Origin: Oehlia diaphana
Lineage: Eukaryota; Glomeromycota; Glomeromycetes; Glomerales; Glomeraceae
Reading direction: 5' to 3'
Assembly (NCBI GenBank): GCA_003833135.1
Contig: QZLH01000064.1
Span: 121,415 to 185,414, forward strand
Length of the DNA: 64,000 nucleotides
Shown: positions 38,632-49,454 of the stretch, piece by piece
How the letters are laid out: each line of letters starts with the position of its first letter
Numbering within the stretch: the first letter of the stretch is position 1
The notes under the pieces: model-generated
What the model was told of the DNA's origin: nothing
Database searches by the model: none
Seen by the model: only the letters and a program-made list of their open reading frames with translations
Translations under genes and position numbers: made by a program

Positions 38632-40464
38632 TTATTGAATTTCTTTTTTTAATTTTTGTGATATTATATGCCCATCTTCCATTTTAATATCAAATTCAAC
38701 CTTTTTAAGATTCTTTTCTTGCATTGCCAAGCTCTTTAAACAAGCATCATCTACATAATGTTCACCAATTAAGGTTTGATAAAGTAGTCTCTGTGGTATA
38801 CAGATGAATTCAGCAAGTATCCAGTTGATATTTATATCATTTGACCAATTTTTGAAAGAATAAAGACATATACAAGAATAGATTAATGGTGGAAATATGA
38901 TAACAATAGCATAGAGTAAGACAACTGGAAGTGGAACAACAGTTTGCTCTTTATTCACTTCAAGCACATAATTATATCCTCCATTTTCTTCATTCTCTTG
39001 TACTGCGCCAGTAAATGAAGCAATAGTTGCTAAAGCCCATTGTTGTGCAAACGCATTAGCAAATAATGTACTATTTCCTGTGTACACTACATCTGCAGTA
39101 TCCTGAGCTGCTCGTTGACTCATACGAGTTGATGCACCTACAAGGGCTACAAGCTGTGGGTTGGTAAGATTTCCAAATGTAGTTGCTTTTATTGTTCCAA
39201 GAGTGATCACATATTCAATTAATGAGGAAAGTATTTGGCAATGCAATAGGATTGAAAGGTCACCATGTACTTCGTTTATAAATTCCGAATCATAATTCAT
39301 TAATCCCCCTCTGGGATATCGTGCGGAAACAATTGCATGCATTGGATTAGATGATGTGTATTTATCTTTTGCTAGATCATAAGTAAATGTTGTAACATTC
39401 ACTCCTACATCATTCAGACCAAAAACTTGTGTGTTTCCTGAAGCGGACCATAATGTCTCAGGGCAAGTGTATCCTGTCCTGGCACCATAACTGGCTTCTA
39501 AATTGCATATCTTACTGATAGGCTTACAAGAAGGTTGTAAGAAAATACCCGACCCAGAGTATGAATAGGCTTGTTGTGGGGGCGAGGATTGTAAAAGATA
39601 AATTCCACCATCAGCATGCCAAACTTGTAAAGTCTTGCTTTTGTTTTGGTAAGTCTCCAATGCTCTGGCAGGATTCAATAACCCACCATTGGTAGCTGCT
39701 TGCCATTGTCCACAAGTATCAAAGGCCGGTGAGTCTTCAGAACAATTAGTTGCTATGTTTATTGCCCTCGCGCTTGCGATTATTTGACCAGGTAATCTTT
39801 GAAAATTTCCAGTGGCGGTGATATGGACGTACAAATCAACTGCTGATGTTATATATTGCCACGTCAATACTGAGACAACAATTATTGTGAGTTTATAAGT
39901 TCGACCAGAATTAAAACAGACGGTTAAGGTACTCCATAAGCTACGGGTCATGGATGCATCCATTAATTTTATGATTGTTGCACCTGATACTTTTAGAATT
40001 GGTATTTGAATGAAGGAAAGTATTCCCGCTAAAATAGCTGGCAACATGAACCCTACAGTAACAGACATTATCCTTGTGATTACTGTTACTATCGATAAAA
40101 AGATACCAATACGCAAGTCCCATATGACATTGAAGTCTATCATCTGGCTTAATGTTCCCGCAAAGACAGCTAATATCACTATCGAAATGGAAGCAGACCA
40201 ACCAAGGATGATACCTTGAAATATTGGCGAACGGCAATATGTTATGGATTTGGGTATGTCATGATTATTTTTTCCGTCCTTATGGAAAAGGGGAGGATTT
40301 AACGAATAGTTATTCTGCGATTCCATAACTTCTTTAAAATGAAAATAAGAAATATTAATTAACGAAGTTAATGTGTTCGACAACATGAAGTATGGGGTAT
40401 AGGGGTATTTAAAAATCTTTCGTTTACAAATTGTCATACGTTTTACGTTGTGTAAATAATCCAT
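38632..40464 (-). CDS. Large fungal multi-pass membrane glycoprotein, 610 aa
   Basis: A single intronless frame. Hydrophobic segments lie at residues about 83-107, 119-152 (probably two helices), 190-214 and 509-536. Between them (about 215-508) is a large, probably extracytoplasmic domain with eight cysteines and N-glycosylation sequons at Asn240, 274, 356, 432 and 464. The C-terminal 70 residues are hydrophilic and probably cytosolic. Three in-frame Met codons exist upstream. I favour Met47 (MESQNNYSLNPP, ATG at 40326-40324) because residues 1-46 are encoded by AT-rich, UTR-like sequence. I do not recognise a named domain. The layout recalls expanded fungal plasma-membrane proteins of unknown role. 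The frame is clean, with ordinary codon use, so it is likely active. Confidence 0.85.
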   Translation of the reverse strand: MDYLHNVKRMTICKRKIFKYPYTPYFMLSNTLTSLINISYFHFKEVMESQNNYSLNPPLFHKDGKNNHDIPKSITYCRSPIFQGIILGWSASISIVILAVFAGTLSQMIDFNVIWDLRIGIFLSIVTVITRIMSVTVGFMLPAILAGILSFIQIPILKVSGATIIKLMDASMTRSLWSTLTVCFNSGRTYKLTIIVVSVLTWQYITSAVDLYVHITATGNFQRLPGQIIASARAINIATNCSEDSPAFDTCGQWQAATNGGLLNPARALETYQNKSKTLQVWHADGGIYLLQSSPPQQAYSYSGSGIFLQPSCKPISKICNLEASYGARTGYTCPETLWSASGNTQVFGLNDVGVNVTTFTYDLAKDKYTSSNPMHAIVSARYPRGGLMNYDSEFINEVHGDLSILLHCQILSSLIEYVITLGTIKATTFGNLTNPQLVALVGASTRMSQRAAQDTADVVYTGNSTLFANAFAQQWALATIASFTGAVQENEENGGYNYVLEVNKEQTVVPLPVVLLYAIVIIFPPLIYSCICLYSFKNWSNDININWILAEFICIPQRLLYQTLIGEHYVDDACLKSLAMQEKNLKKVEFDIKMEDGHIISQKLKKEIQ

Positions 40465-41707
40465 AATTGGGATGATTACGTTTGTTACAATTCTTAAATA
40501 AAAAACTTTAATTCAATTGCGTTACATGATCATCTTAATTTGAAATAAAATAAATACGCAAAGATTTATAGTTTTATGACAATTTTAATATGAAACTATA
40601 TATATTGGAAAGCTTATTGGATACTTTATCAAATGCAAAAATTTCAAAAGGAGATATTTCATTAATATTTTTTTTTAATCCCATTTCAAATCAATTTTTT
40701 ATTATATACTAAAACTTTATACTTTTTTCTAAAATAATTTTGTTCCTCAATTAGATTTCAAATGTTAATTTTACTATAAACATTTTTTATAATAAAGAAA
40801 GTGACATGCTTTTAATATGATTCCAGTTTATTAAAAAAGAAATAGATCATTACGTATATTATTAAAATCTCTAGTTTGGTGGTTAAATATTCTAATCATG
40901 CTCAAAGAATACTTGATTTTTAAAATTATATCATTATATCCAATAACATGCTTCTTGATATATTTTCTTTTGTTAAATAATGATAAACAATTTGAGATCG
41001 GACTTTAATTTTTTGTATGAATTATTGTAGGAAGAAAGTGCAGGTAGACGAAATTTTTTTTTTTTTTGTAAACACCTTTAATAGAATGGTAATAAGTCAA
41101 TAAGAATGCAAAGAATAAAACATTTTGATGTGTTTTCTACAAGTGCAGTAAAATTTATAATATATTCTGATACTATCCATCAACCAAAATTTTCTTTTAT
41201 GAATTGTATGATATCATAAAAGATAAATAATCTAAATAATGATTATATTATTGTTGATTTTTTTAGTTAGGCGAATTTAACTCCATCATCTTAGTAAAAG
41301 CCCTGCTTTGATATAATTTTACCTAATTTTTTTTTTTTTGAAAGTAATTATAACAAGTATAAATAATTTAATATTAATAATATTTAAATTCATTTTTGTA
41401 ATACTATCATTAGATGAGTTAAGCATAATTTAGAGAAATTCATGTATTCTGTATGCTTATTGCTGGTAACACGCGTATTTTACCAATAATATTGTTTGTT
41501 TGCTCTGTCAGCTCTGATTTCTTTACAGTCACTATCAAAAAAGTAATTATTAGCAAGTATAAGAGTGAGACAAAAAAAGCTTAACTTGGCTTTAAAATCT
41601 CATTTTTTCATGAAAGTTAGATCAAAATGTTCGTCTTAATGCGACAAAATTAATAAACTAATGATTATAAAAGCACATTCACTAATTCTTAAGATTATTA
41701 CACTAAG
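40465..41707. other. Gene-free stretch
   Basis: No gene is seen. AT-rich with T-tracts near 41050 and 41330. It contains the promoter side of the membrane-protein gene but no clear TATA element. Confidence 0.5.
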
Positions 41708-41975
41708 AGACGAATAGTTGTGGAGTCCGGTGAGGATGTTGAGTGGAGTACGGTCCCCTATGTGACAGTTTACTCAAGTGATAAATAACACGACGGGCCA
41801 AACACGTGATTCAGAGTGGGCCGAGACACTATACATCACCTGAGTACGCTTAATACCCTTTATGTTACACTCCGCCAAATGTCACCATACTATACTCATC
41901 ACCCCCGTAATACCGACTGCCAAATGTCACCGTACTCCACTCAACATCCTCACCGGACTCCACAACTATTCGTCT
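41708..41975. repeat. Fold-back element with 47-bp perfect arms
   Basis: Bases 41708-41754 (AGACGAATAGTTGTGGAGTC...) are the exact reverse complement of 41929-41975, with a 174-bp spacer. The sequence is much more GC-rich than its surroundings. From about 41870 to 42035 it is also built of three degenerate units of about 55-65 bp sharing CCAAATGTCACC, TACTCCA and CACCGGACTCCA, so the right arm belongs to a small direct array and the left arm is an inverted unit. The frame 41816-42019 reads repeated Ser-Pro-Tyr..His-Pro-His-Arg-Thr-Pro only because of these repeats. Confidence 0.85.
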
Positions 41976-42067
41976 CACCGGGGGGGACAGTACTCCATCA
42001 TCCCCACCGGACTCCATAACTTTCCGTATCACACTAAGAAGAACTGTGTACGTTAATCGAAAAGAGG

Positions 42068-42470
42068 AGCAGGAGTAGCTCTATATGGTAAAGCAATTAT
42101 ATATGGCCAACCTGTTAATGTTTTAATTAACTCGAGGGCTGTTAAATGTATAATTTCTGGAACAAGCTAACAAAGAAATTGAAGCACCAACTAATATTAA
42201 AATTATCAATATAACTGAAAAAAAACTGTACCTATTGAAATGGTTTGACAATCACCAGATACTGTATATCAAAGTTAATGTAAATATGATAGTACCAATT
42301 CAGCAGAATATAATGTGTTGTTTGAAAATGAATGGTTAAAAATGGTTAATGCTAATTTTGATATGGTCAAAATAAAATCACTATCAAATATGAAGGATTC
42401 AGCAGCAAATTTCAGTTACATGCTCCAGAAACTAAATATATAGTTATCGAAAAATTAATGGCCGGGACAT
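42068..42470 (+). pseudogene. Retropepsin-like region of a Ty3/Gypsy-type element, decayed
   Basis: Translation shows GVALYGKAIIYGQPVNVLIN, then SRAVKCIISG. Later, in other frames, it shows EAPTNIKIINIT, SAEYNVLFENEWLKMVNANF and NFSYMLQKLN. The order (hydrophobic-hydrophobic-Asp-Ser-Gly-Ala, then YNVLLGNEWL) is that of the aspartic protease in retrotransposon Pol. The catalytic Asp-Ser-Gly is Asn-Ser-Arg here, both by G-to-A change. Frameshifts and stops are frequent. No LTR is seen nearby. Confidence 0.65.
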
Positions 42471-43022
42471 GGCTCATTCCCAATTTACTGATGCTTTATT
42501 ATTTATTAAATAAATCGAAGAATTTTTGATTAATTCAAAGGAGAATTCTGATGTGAATAACATTTTAGTTAGGCGTCTCATTAAAATAGGAAAAATCCTA
42601 TCTTTTGTTCGCATAAGCTTCTCCGCAGGATAAATTTTATGAAGGAAGTCGTTACGATTGATAAGCCCTAATCTCTTTCTTCACTTTAAAGATCAGAGAC
42701 AGTAACGTACTATAATGTAAAATTTCTTAAATATTCTCCAAAATTTTTAGTGAATGGTTGTACTAGTAAATTAAACGAAATAGCATCATTATTTGATTGT
42801 ATTAGTTGATCGATAATCTTTGGGTATAATATTAATTTCGAAGAAATATAACCTTTAAATCGTAAATTTTTTAATCCGTAAAAAAAAAAGTTTACCCACT
42901 ATCCAGAACACAGACGAAAGAAAGTTCTTTTTTGAACTCGTAAACAAAAAACATTACATACTATTGAATACAAATAATACATACACATTAAACAAATTCA
43001 TGATTGCTATCAATTCATCAAA

Positions 43023-43478
43023 ATGTTTACACTTTCAAAAGCACTCATTTGCCTCATTCTGTTCGGTCTTGCTCAAAAAATCACTCAAGCTCAATCTCCT
43101 ACTCCAACTGATACAAACACGAAATATTCTCGCCGATACTCGCAATTTTAAATTTGTTTTGTCCCTTCTACTGTTAATATACACAAATCCGATTTTATTT
43201 CTTTTGTAGCAGATTATAGTGACAACTCATGAGAGACATTTGGGTATTTTGTAGGCCAAAATGAAAAATCGTGTGATAATCAAGCTAAAGGTGCGTGTAA
43301 GCTTAAGTGATTACCTCTACTTTGATCTTTTATGCAAACTAACTTCTATAATATTATAGTAATTTCTGCAGGTACTAGTTTCGAAACTATGAGCACTCAT
43401 GGCGGAAGTCTAGGACTAGGGTCCTTTTTACTACTATGTGGTATAGTTAACGATGTCATCAGATGTGAAATAAATTAA
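43023..43478 (+). pseudogene. Small secreted-protein gene, disrupted
   Basis: From ATG 43023 the frame begins with a signal peptide (MFTLSKALICLILFGLAQ, cleavage likely after TQAQ). It continues with a Ser/Thr/Pro stretch and then the same frame past two stops (TAA after YSQF, TGA after DYSDNS) through VPSTVNIHKSDFISFVADYS and ETFGYFVGQNEKSCDNQAK. An intron of GTGCGT..CTGCAG form (about 43292-43372) leads in phase to a last exon GTSFETMSTHGGSLGLGSFL..., ending at 43478. That end is a hydrophobic stretch of the kind seen before GPI attachment. The TGA stands where a Trp is plausible. The signal peptide suggests a wall or apoplastic protein. Alternatively, the first stop could be spliced out by a non-canonical donor. 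Confidence 0.5.
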
Positions 43479-44430
43479 ACATCTATGGACTATCTATGGT
43501 TGCTTCCGATTCTGAACCAACAACAAATACGCCATATTCAAGTAATAGCACTATTGAATACTGACAAAGCTACCGGTATCTAATACTAACACTGGACATA
43601 ATTGGTTCTGATCACTATAATAATTAGCCTAAGTTTTTAACAAATTAAAATATTTTTATAGTATGTTGTGACAAAATTTATTCATCAGTCTATTTTCTCA
43701 AATTATTATTCAGAATATTCTTAAATCTATATTGTAATGTTCTTTAAATAAACGATAGGAATTTTATCACGCACGTTGTCCGCATATGTTCTGGGCGGTT
43801 TCCGAACGCACCGGAGATTTCTTCAAACTTTTTAATATTTAGATTAATTTAAATCGTATTAATTATTTAATGTTGTAATAAATAAATAATAAACCAAAAG
43901 TCAATTATTATCATGTTTTGTTTCCTCTTGAAAAATCAAGAGCACAAAATTATTGATCTTGATAAGTCGGTCATAACAAATGCAAGTCACTTTTATTAAG
44001 AGATATACCGTACCAAATATAGGTGTTGTCGAAACTATAATATAGTTACGGCTGCGAAATTAATTACTATAGTAAAAATTTTCTACATGTTTAATCTTTT
44101 CTTTTCCTGTTTGGTTTTTGAGATAATGCGGAACATCCCTAACTAAAAATAACCATTGTATTCTAACCAAATAAATTCATCATTTTTAGAAGATAATAAT
44201 ACAGTAATAATGAGGAGGATAAGATGGAATATGCATTCTAATTATAAATTATTACTTTTTTCCGCAAAATGGGTGATATTTCTTTTTATGCAAGTTACAA
44301 TTTTTTATGATTGGTAAATTAATTTTAAGAATCTAATTTGATACTACAAACGAATCAAGTTGAAATTTATCAAGTAAATTTGTTTCATTAAGAATTTATT
44401 AATGAGTTCGATATATTGAGAACCATATAT
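43479..44430. other. Gene-free stretch
   Basis: No gene is seen; AT-rich, with a GC-richer patch near 43780-43815. Confidence 0.45.
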
Positions 44431-44690
44431 TAGAAAAAGCCTTTCATTGGTATTAAAAAGCAGCAGAAAAAGATCATATTGATGCAATGCTTAATCTAAC
44501 CAATAGATATTATAATGGAAAAGGAACAGGAAAAAATTTAGAAAAAGCTTTTCATTGGTATCAAAAAGCAGCAGAAAAAGATCATATTGACGCAATGTTT
44601 AATCCAATCAATAGATATTATAATGGAGAAGGAATAGAAAAGAATTTAGAAAAGCCTTTCATTGGTATCAAAAAGCAGCAGAAAAGATGA
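44431..44690 (+). pseudogene. Sel1-like repeat fragment
   Basis: Two full and one partial 108-bp units encode Sel1/TPR-like repeats: LEKAFHWYQKAAEKDHIDAM then NRYYNGKGTGKN, the A/G/Y/KA consensus of SLR proteins. The first unit has a TAA in place of the CAA of WYQKAAE, and the third has lost one base, giving a frameshift into PFIGIKK. No other part of the gene is found nearby. In these fungi Sel1 repeats usually follow a kinase or BTB domain. Confidence 0.8.
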
Positions 44691-45194
44691 ATTCTGACTA
44701 AATGTTATAATCTTTTAATAATTATATTTAAGATTTATTGAATCAAATTTGACATTTTCGGATAAATTTATATAAAATCCAATTGCTTTATTTTCATCAA
44801 TTTAGTCCTACATATTGATAGCAATATATTTAATTAATGTGTCTTTTTTAACAATCTTTTTCAGTTTCTATTTAAAGAAATTAATACATTGGTTTCCATC
44901 TATTCAAGAAGAAAAAATAATTTGTACGGATTTATGATATTTTATTTAGTGCCAATATACTAATGAAATAATTCGTCAACTTATTTCTTTCTTGTTGTAC
45001 TAAGCTAACAATTATGTGACCTAGAATTGCCGAACATTACACCCGTTTCAACTTTACACAAATTACGGTATCTTTACAACCTGTTACAACTATTACGACA
45101 GAATACTGCGAATCTAATCCCAACTCCCAAGATCAATCTGTGCGACAATTATAATGAATAAATGAAGATGAATCATCAATTATTGAATCATAAA

Positions 45195-45905
45195 TGTGAA
45201 TCAACTGCCAAATTCGAAATCTCAATACAGAATCAATTACTCAATAGTAGTTAACAAGATGTCCAAATTCGAAATTAATGACGCGGTTATCTGTTATAGA
45301 TATTAACCAAATATCAAATTCGAAATTTCATTGGGCAATCAATTACTTATATAGTTACCTCCAAGATGTGAATCAAATATCAAATTTGAAATTTCATTGG
45401 GCAATCAATTACTTATATAGTTACCCTCCTCTTAAGATGCGAATTGTAGATTAATTAAATGCCAAATTCGAAATTTTCAATTTATTACATATATAGTTAC
45501 CCTTCTCTTATCAAGATATTACGAATTATAGGCGTATCAAAAGATGCGAATTATAGAAGTGAATCAAATGCCAAATTCGAAGTTTCATTTAGTTACTTAT
45601 ATTGTTACCCTTCTCTTATCAAGATGCGAATTATAGGTGTGAATCAAATGCCAAATTCGAAATTTTAATACTCATAGACGTGAATCAAATGTTAAATTCG
45701 AAGTTTCACTAGTTACTTATATAGTTACTCTTCTCTTATCAAGATGCGAATTATAGATGTGAATCAAATGCCAGATTTGAAATTTCAATAGAAATAGATG
45801 TGAATCAAATACCAAATTCGAAATTCCAATACGTGAGTTATAGATGTGAATCAAATGCAAAATTCGAAATTTCATTTGCAATAAATTACTTATATAGTCA
45901 CCCTT
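45195..45905. repeat. ~85-95 bp minisatellite, about 8 copies
   Basis: Units carry GATGTGAATCAAATGCCAAA, then TTCGAAATTTCAWT, then ACTTATATAGTTACCCTTC, then CTCTTATCAAGATGCGAAT. Some units are shortened and lack the ACTTATATAG part. The array stops about 90 bp before the ATG at 45993, and its last unit supplies TATATAG and pyrimidine-rich sequence near that gene. Confidence 0.8.
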
Positions 45906-45992
45906 CCTCTTTACAAATTTTTATTAGTTTTCTTCTATACTTCTTTAAAAGATAACTTATTATAAAACAGATAAACTTATTACTATACTACT

Positions 45993-46313
45993 ATGTCTGA
46001 TCAAGCAAAAAAAGCGACACAAAGGGCAGCAGATGCTATTGTACAAAAGCAGACTGTAAGTCAAGCAGCAAGAGAAGTAGCAAACATCTCTTCCGACACT
46101 TCCAGCACCACGTCCACTACTTCTACGCCCTCCCTTTCCAGCTCTATCAGCACTTCCAACTCCAGCTCCAGCTATCCTAGTACTAATCAATGTAAGAATT
46201 TACTGATTATTTTAGTTAATAAGATACTCACTTCTTTTGCTTATTTTAATTACTTAACATTGTTTATTGCTTCAGGAAACACGTCACGGGCTTTTTTTAT
46301 TCATAATTTATGA
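45993..46313 (+). CDS. Small serine/threonine-rich protein, uncharacterised
   Basis: The open frame starts MSDQAKKATQRAADAIVQKQ, an Ala/Gln/Lys-rich probable helix, then a Ser/Thr/Pro run to about residue 66. After STNQ the genome reads GTAAGAATTTACTG, a good donor, and an acceptor TTGCTTCAG lies at 46275. Splicing there gives a stop at once (a protein of 66 residues), while read-through gives 106 residues with a hydrophobic end. TTATTATAAAACAG lies about 30 bp upstream and AATAAA words at about 46393 and 46444. No family is recognised. Confidence 0.42.
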   Translation: MSDQAKKATQRAADAIVQKQTVSQAAREVANISSDTSSTTSTTSTPSLSSSISTSNSSSSYPSTNQCKNLLIILVNKILTSFAYFNYLTLFIASGNTSRAFFIHNL

Positions 46314-46532
46314 CTATTTGTGTCCTTTTTAAGCGTGTTCTATTGTTCTATGCATAATTTTATGTCCTTATTAAAATTTTGTAAACATGTATTAATAAAG
46401 CATTTGTATATTTGCCCATATCGGGCTTATTTTTTAATGCCGAAATAAAGTTTATATGTATTTTGCTCTAACAAAAAGCGCTTCACGTAAATTACGTATG
46501 CTAATTAAATTGCAAATTTTTTTGTTCGCAAA

Positions 46533-46655
46533 GTAACTCTATAAAAAAATTTTATTCCGGGTTTTCTTATCCCATGTTATTTCCGTAATGTATCATTCAC
46601 GGAATTTATGGCAGCCTCAAAACATGAAATTACGGATAAAATTTTTTACTAAACA
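46533..46655. mobile_element. MITE with GTAAAAAATTTTATCCG ends
   Basis: The left end TATAAAAAAATTTTATTCCG and the right end CGGATAAAATTTTTTAC are inverted complements with one inserted base. Further in, TTCCGTAATGTATCATTCACGG is itself palindromic. It resembles the element at 30070-30244. Confidence 0.55.
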
Positions 46656-47479
46656 TCAATTTACAATTACATTACTGATAAACTTCCGGTAAGTTTAGTA
46701 AAGAGGGCATGTCAAAGGTTCTTGCATCACAATCCTGTTCTCTTGCCTTTTCACATATCGTGAAAACCGTTCACTGCTTTTTTGCCAAGAAATTTTTTAG
46801 CTCTATCTCTTGAAGCCTATGACCTGAAAAAACCAGAGACGCAGCTGACAAAAGTGCACCTTATCATTGTATGTAATTGATAAAGAGAGTAAGAGACGCA
46901 GATGTAAGATTCTTCCACTTGATTAATAAATTAATGTCTCGATTATTATCCTATCATTTGTAGAAGTTCAAATGTACGATACTATTACTTCAGTTTTTAT
47001 GCTTAAAGTGAAGTAAGCGTTGTATTGAATTACATAACAGATAAGCAGAAATTAGTAACAAATGAGATGCCTTGTAATTTGATTTTTATCGACTCTAATA
47101 TATTAAGTTAACCATTCATCCTTCCCATTGATGACCGATTCTAATTAAGTTGGATGATTCAATTTATGTTGCTGTAAATACTAAAAGTTATAAATAATTT
47201 ATTTATTGTTGGTCACGTGAAATTGATTGATGGCAAATTTAAGTAAAAAATTTAAATTAATTGATCCTTGGTCTTTTGTGATTTAATAATGCAAAAATCG
47301 TACAAAAACCGATTTGGTTTTTATTATACATCCGTAGTTAATAAAAATCTATAAATGTCCATGTAGGGATGGTGAGGTTAATATTAAATGGAAATAGTAA
47401 AATATACGAAAAATTACTTTTGGTACTAGTATAAGAGATAATTATATTTCAATGTGTCTTTTTCTGATTCATTAGAATA
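46656..47479. other. Gene-free stretch
   Basis: No gene is seen; the words AGAGACGCAG and ACTTCAGTTTTTATGC are isolated. Confidence 0.4.
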
Positions 47480-47655
47480 CAGCCAAACTCCAATATAACG
47501 ATATGAAAATCTTTGAAAAATATCGTTATATCACAATTATACCGATATTTATACGTTCTTTCATATAGTGGGGAGTAAATTTATCGTTATATTCATTTCT
47601 TAATATACTGTATATCGGCATATCGAATATCGGTATATCGAGGTCTGACCGTCTG
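47480..47655. mobile_element. Possible degenerate MITE of the ATATAACGA family
   Basis: The left end CAGCCAAACTCCAATATAAC, preceded by TA, resembles the inverted right end (CAGACGGTCAGACCTCGATA when read on the minus strand). The interior repeats ATATCGTTATATC and ATATCGGTATATC. Ends resemble the nested element at 6544-7547 but are weakly matched. Confidence 0.38.
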
Positions 47656-47969
47656 AGTTATCGTTGTAAGACAAATTTCAAGTAATCTAACATTTATTAC
47701 TTATAGCGAATTATAGAATTTTTTTGTTTATTTTTTTCGGATGTACAATTGCATGCGCGAAATTCCGCGCTTTAAATCACCATTTCATTCAGTTCTTTCT
47801 ATTAATGGGAATTAACAGATGTCAATTTTGAAATCATCAAATTTATCATCATCTCATATTCCAACCATTAAATTTGGATCTATTTTATCCTCATTTTGAA
47901 ACAATGAATTTGCCAATAGGTTCTTGCGTTTGAATCCTAAAAAAAAAAAAAAAAAATTCTAATTACATT

Positions 47970-49237
47970 TAATATTAGCTGCTTTTTCTTCAATTTCTCT
48001 TTTCCTTTTAGTATCTAAAATCTTACGATATTGCCCCATTTCCTCTTTCTTTTTCGATCGTAATATTAGTAATATTAGTAATATTAGAGAATCCACGATT
48101 TTCAAGTGACGAATATCCTATTTTTGCAGTTACAGCAGGGGTAATGCTATCGTGTTTTTTCGAATTCTCTCATAAATAGAATCAAATCATCTGCCCTACG
48201 TACATTTTATGTTTCAAGAGAATGAGAGTCATAGAAACATAACAAAAAATTCTTCTAGAACATAACGTTGTAAAACTGCCTTAATGAGGGGTCAATCTAG
48301 TCTTACTTCCATAATTATTAAGATGATTATTTTACATATTGGAATTGATTTCAATATTTGGTCTTAGGTTTGTGACGTAAATTCTAAAGCAACTTGTAAA
48401 CGTAAAATATCATTTACAAGTTGAACTATAACGCCTCTATCAACATCGCTCAACTGATCCTTTTGCTTATCTGTATTTGAATTATATTTCTAAAAATCCT
48501 TTGATTTAGTAATAACCTGATTGATAGCTGGATGATTATCCGGCTCATTATTCCAACAATTTTAAAATAAACACATAATAATAATTATTATAAGTAATGA
48601 TTGAAATTAATTATATTTACCAAATATAAATTTTTACATAATCTTTAGGTGTATTAGGAAAAGGTGTCTCTCTAAGAACTTGTAAAATGCCTATTGCTAA
48701 ATATAAAATACATATAGTTTGTTATAAAAAGGTAGTTTACCACTAGATATTTCCAACCAATACTATAAATATCACTTTTTTCATTTAATTAATTTAATTA
48801 GTAATCTTTTATACAAAAACTTTTTGGATCAATATAAGGAATTAATCCAAATAATTTTAATTGAAGGTTATATATTTCTACGATTCTTTTTGACAATCCA
48901 AAATCAACTAACTTGATGATATCTTGATAGATCAATGTATTCTTGAAATGCTATTTATTATAAATAATTAAATTTAGTAAATAAAATAATTTAACACGTT
49001 ATTCGTAATATAATATAATGAATTACAGTACCAGATCATGGCAATTATGATATGCATACGCCAATTGAAATGCAAGATTAAATTTATCATTCCAAGATTA
49101 CTAGACAAAGTCCAAACAGTAATATTCTTTAAATGTTTCTTTCCTGAGCGATGAATAGTATCAAAATCATAAGCTTGTAATTTCATGATCAATCCTTTTA
49201 AATAGTTTTGAGGAGTGGTCCCATTAGAATATTCCAT
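47970..49237 (-). pseudogene. Protein kinase pseudogene with embedded RNase-H-like scrap
   Basis: Minus-strand translation gives a kinase in order: MEYSNGTTPQNYLK (hinge), WNDKFNLAFQLAYAYHNCHD, NTLIYQDIIKLVDFGLSKRI (the DFG segment, about 48910), LFGLIPYIDPKSFC and NEKSDIYSIGW. It continues with GILQVLRETPFPNTPKDYVK, CWNNEPDNHPAINQVI, and a tail ending QLVNDILRLQVALEFTSQT near 48365. Lys/Glu-rich frames down to about 47970 may be its C-terminus. The N-lobe is missing, the HRD motif is lost, and frameshifts and stops are frequent. Between NYLK and WNDKF (about 49195-49100) sits MKLQAYDFDTIHRSGKKHL, which matches the RNase H end of Ty3/Gypsy Pol rather than a kinase. Confidence 0.75.
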
Positions 49238-49454
49238 TATTATTAAATATTTTTTTCACAAAAAAGTTAAACTATATTATATAAGAAATATCAAAAACGA
49301 AGCGGGAATTCCAGAATAAAAATAGGGGTAGAAAATCATCGTACAGAACTCGTGATCAATTAATCAATCTGTGCAACCATGATCTCGTGTGAAAAAAAAA
49401 CGCGATAAAAACGCGATAGTAATAATGCTGTAACTGCTGTAACTTAAGTCACAA

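Noticed and set aside
40010..40219. Plus-strand frame within the membrane-protein gene
   Set aside because: Antisense shadow; the 610-residue minus-strand frame explains this DNA.
41816..42056. Pro/His-rich repeat protein
   Set aside because: Both overlapping frames are by-products of the GC-rich direct repeats of the fold-back element.
45459..45668. Frame with repeating SKFSIYYIYSYPSLIK
   Set aside because: By-product of the minisatellite.
5779..49237. Reassigned genetic code in which TGA means Trp
   Set aside because: TAG and TAA also replace Trp, TGG still occurs in the same remnants, frameshifts are present, and intact genes use TGA as a real stop (RBR gene at 35071-35073).
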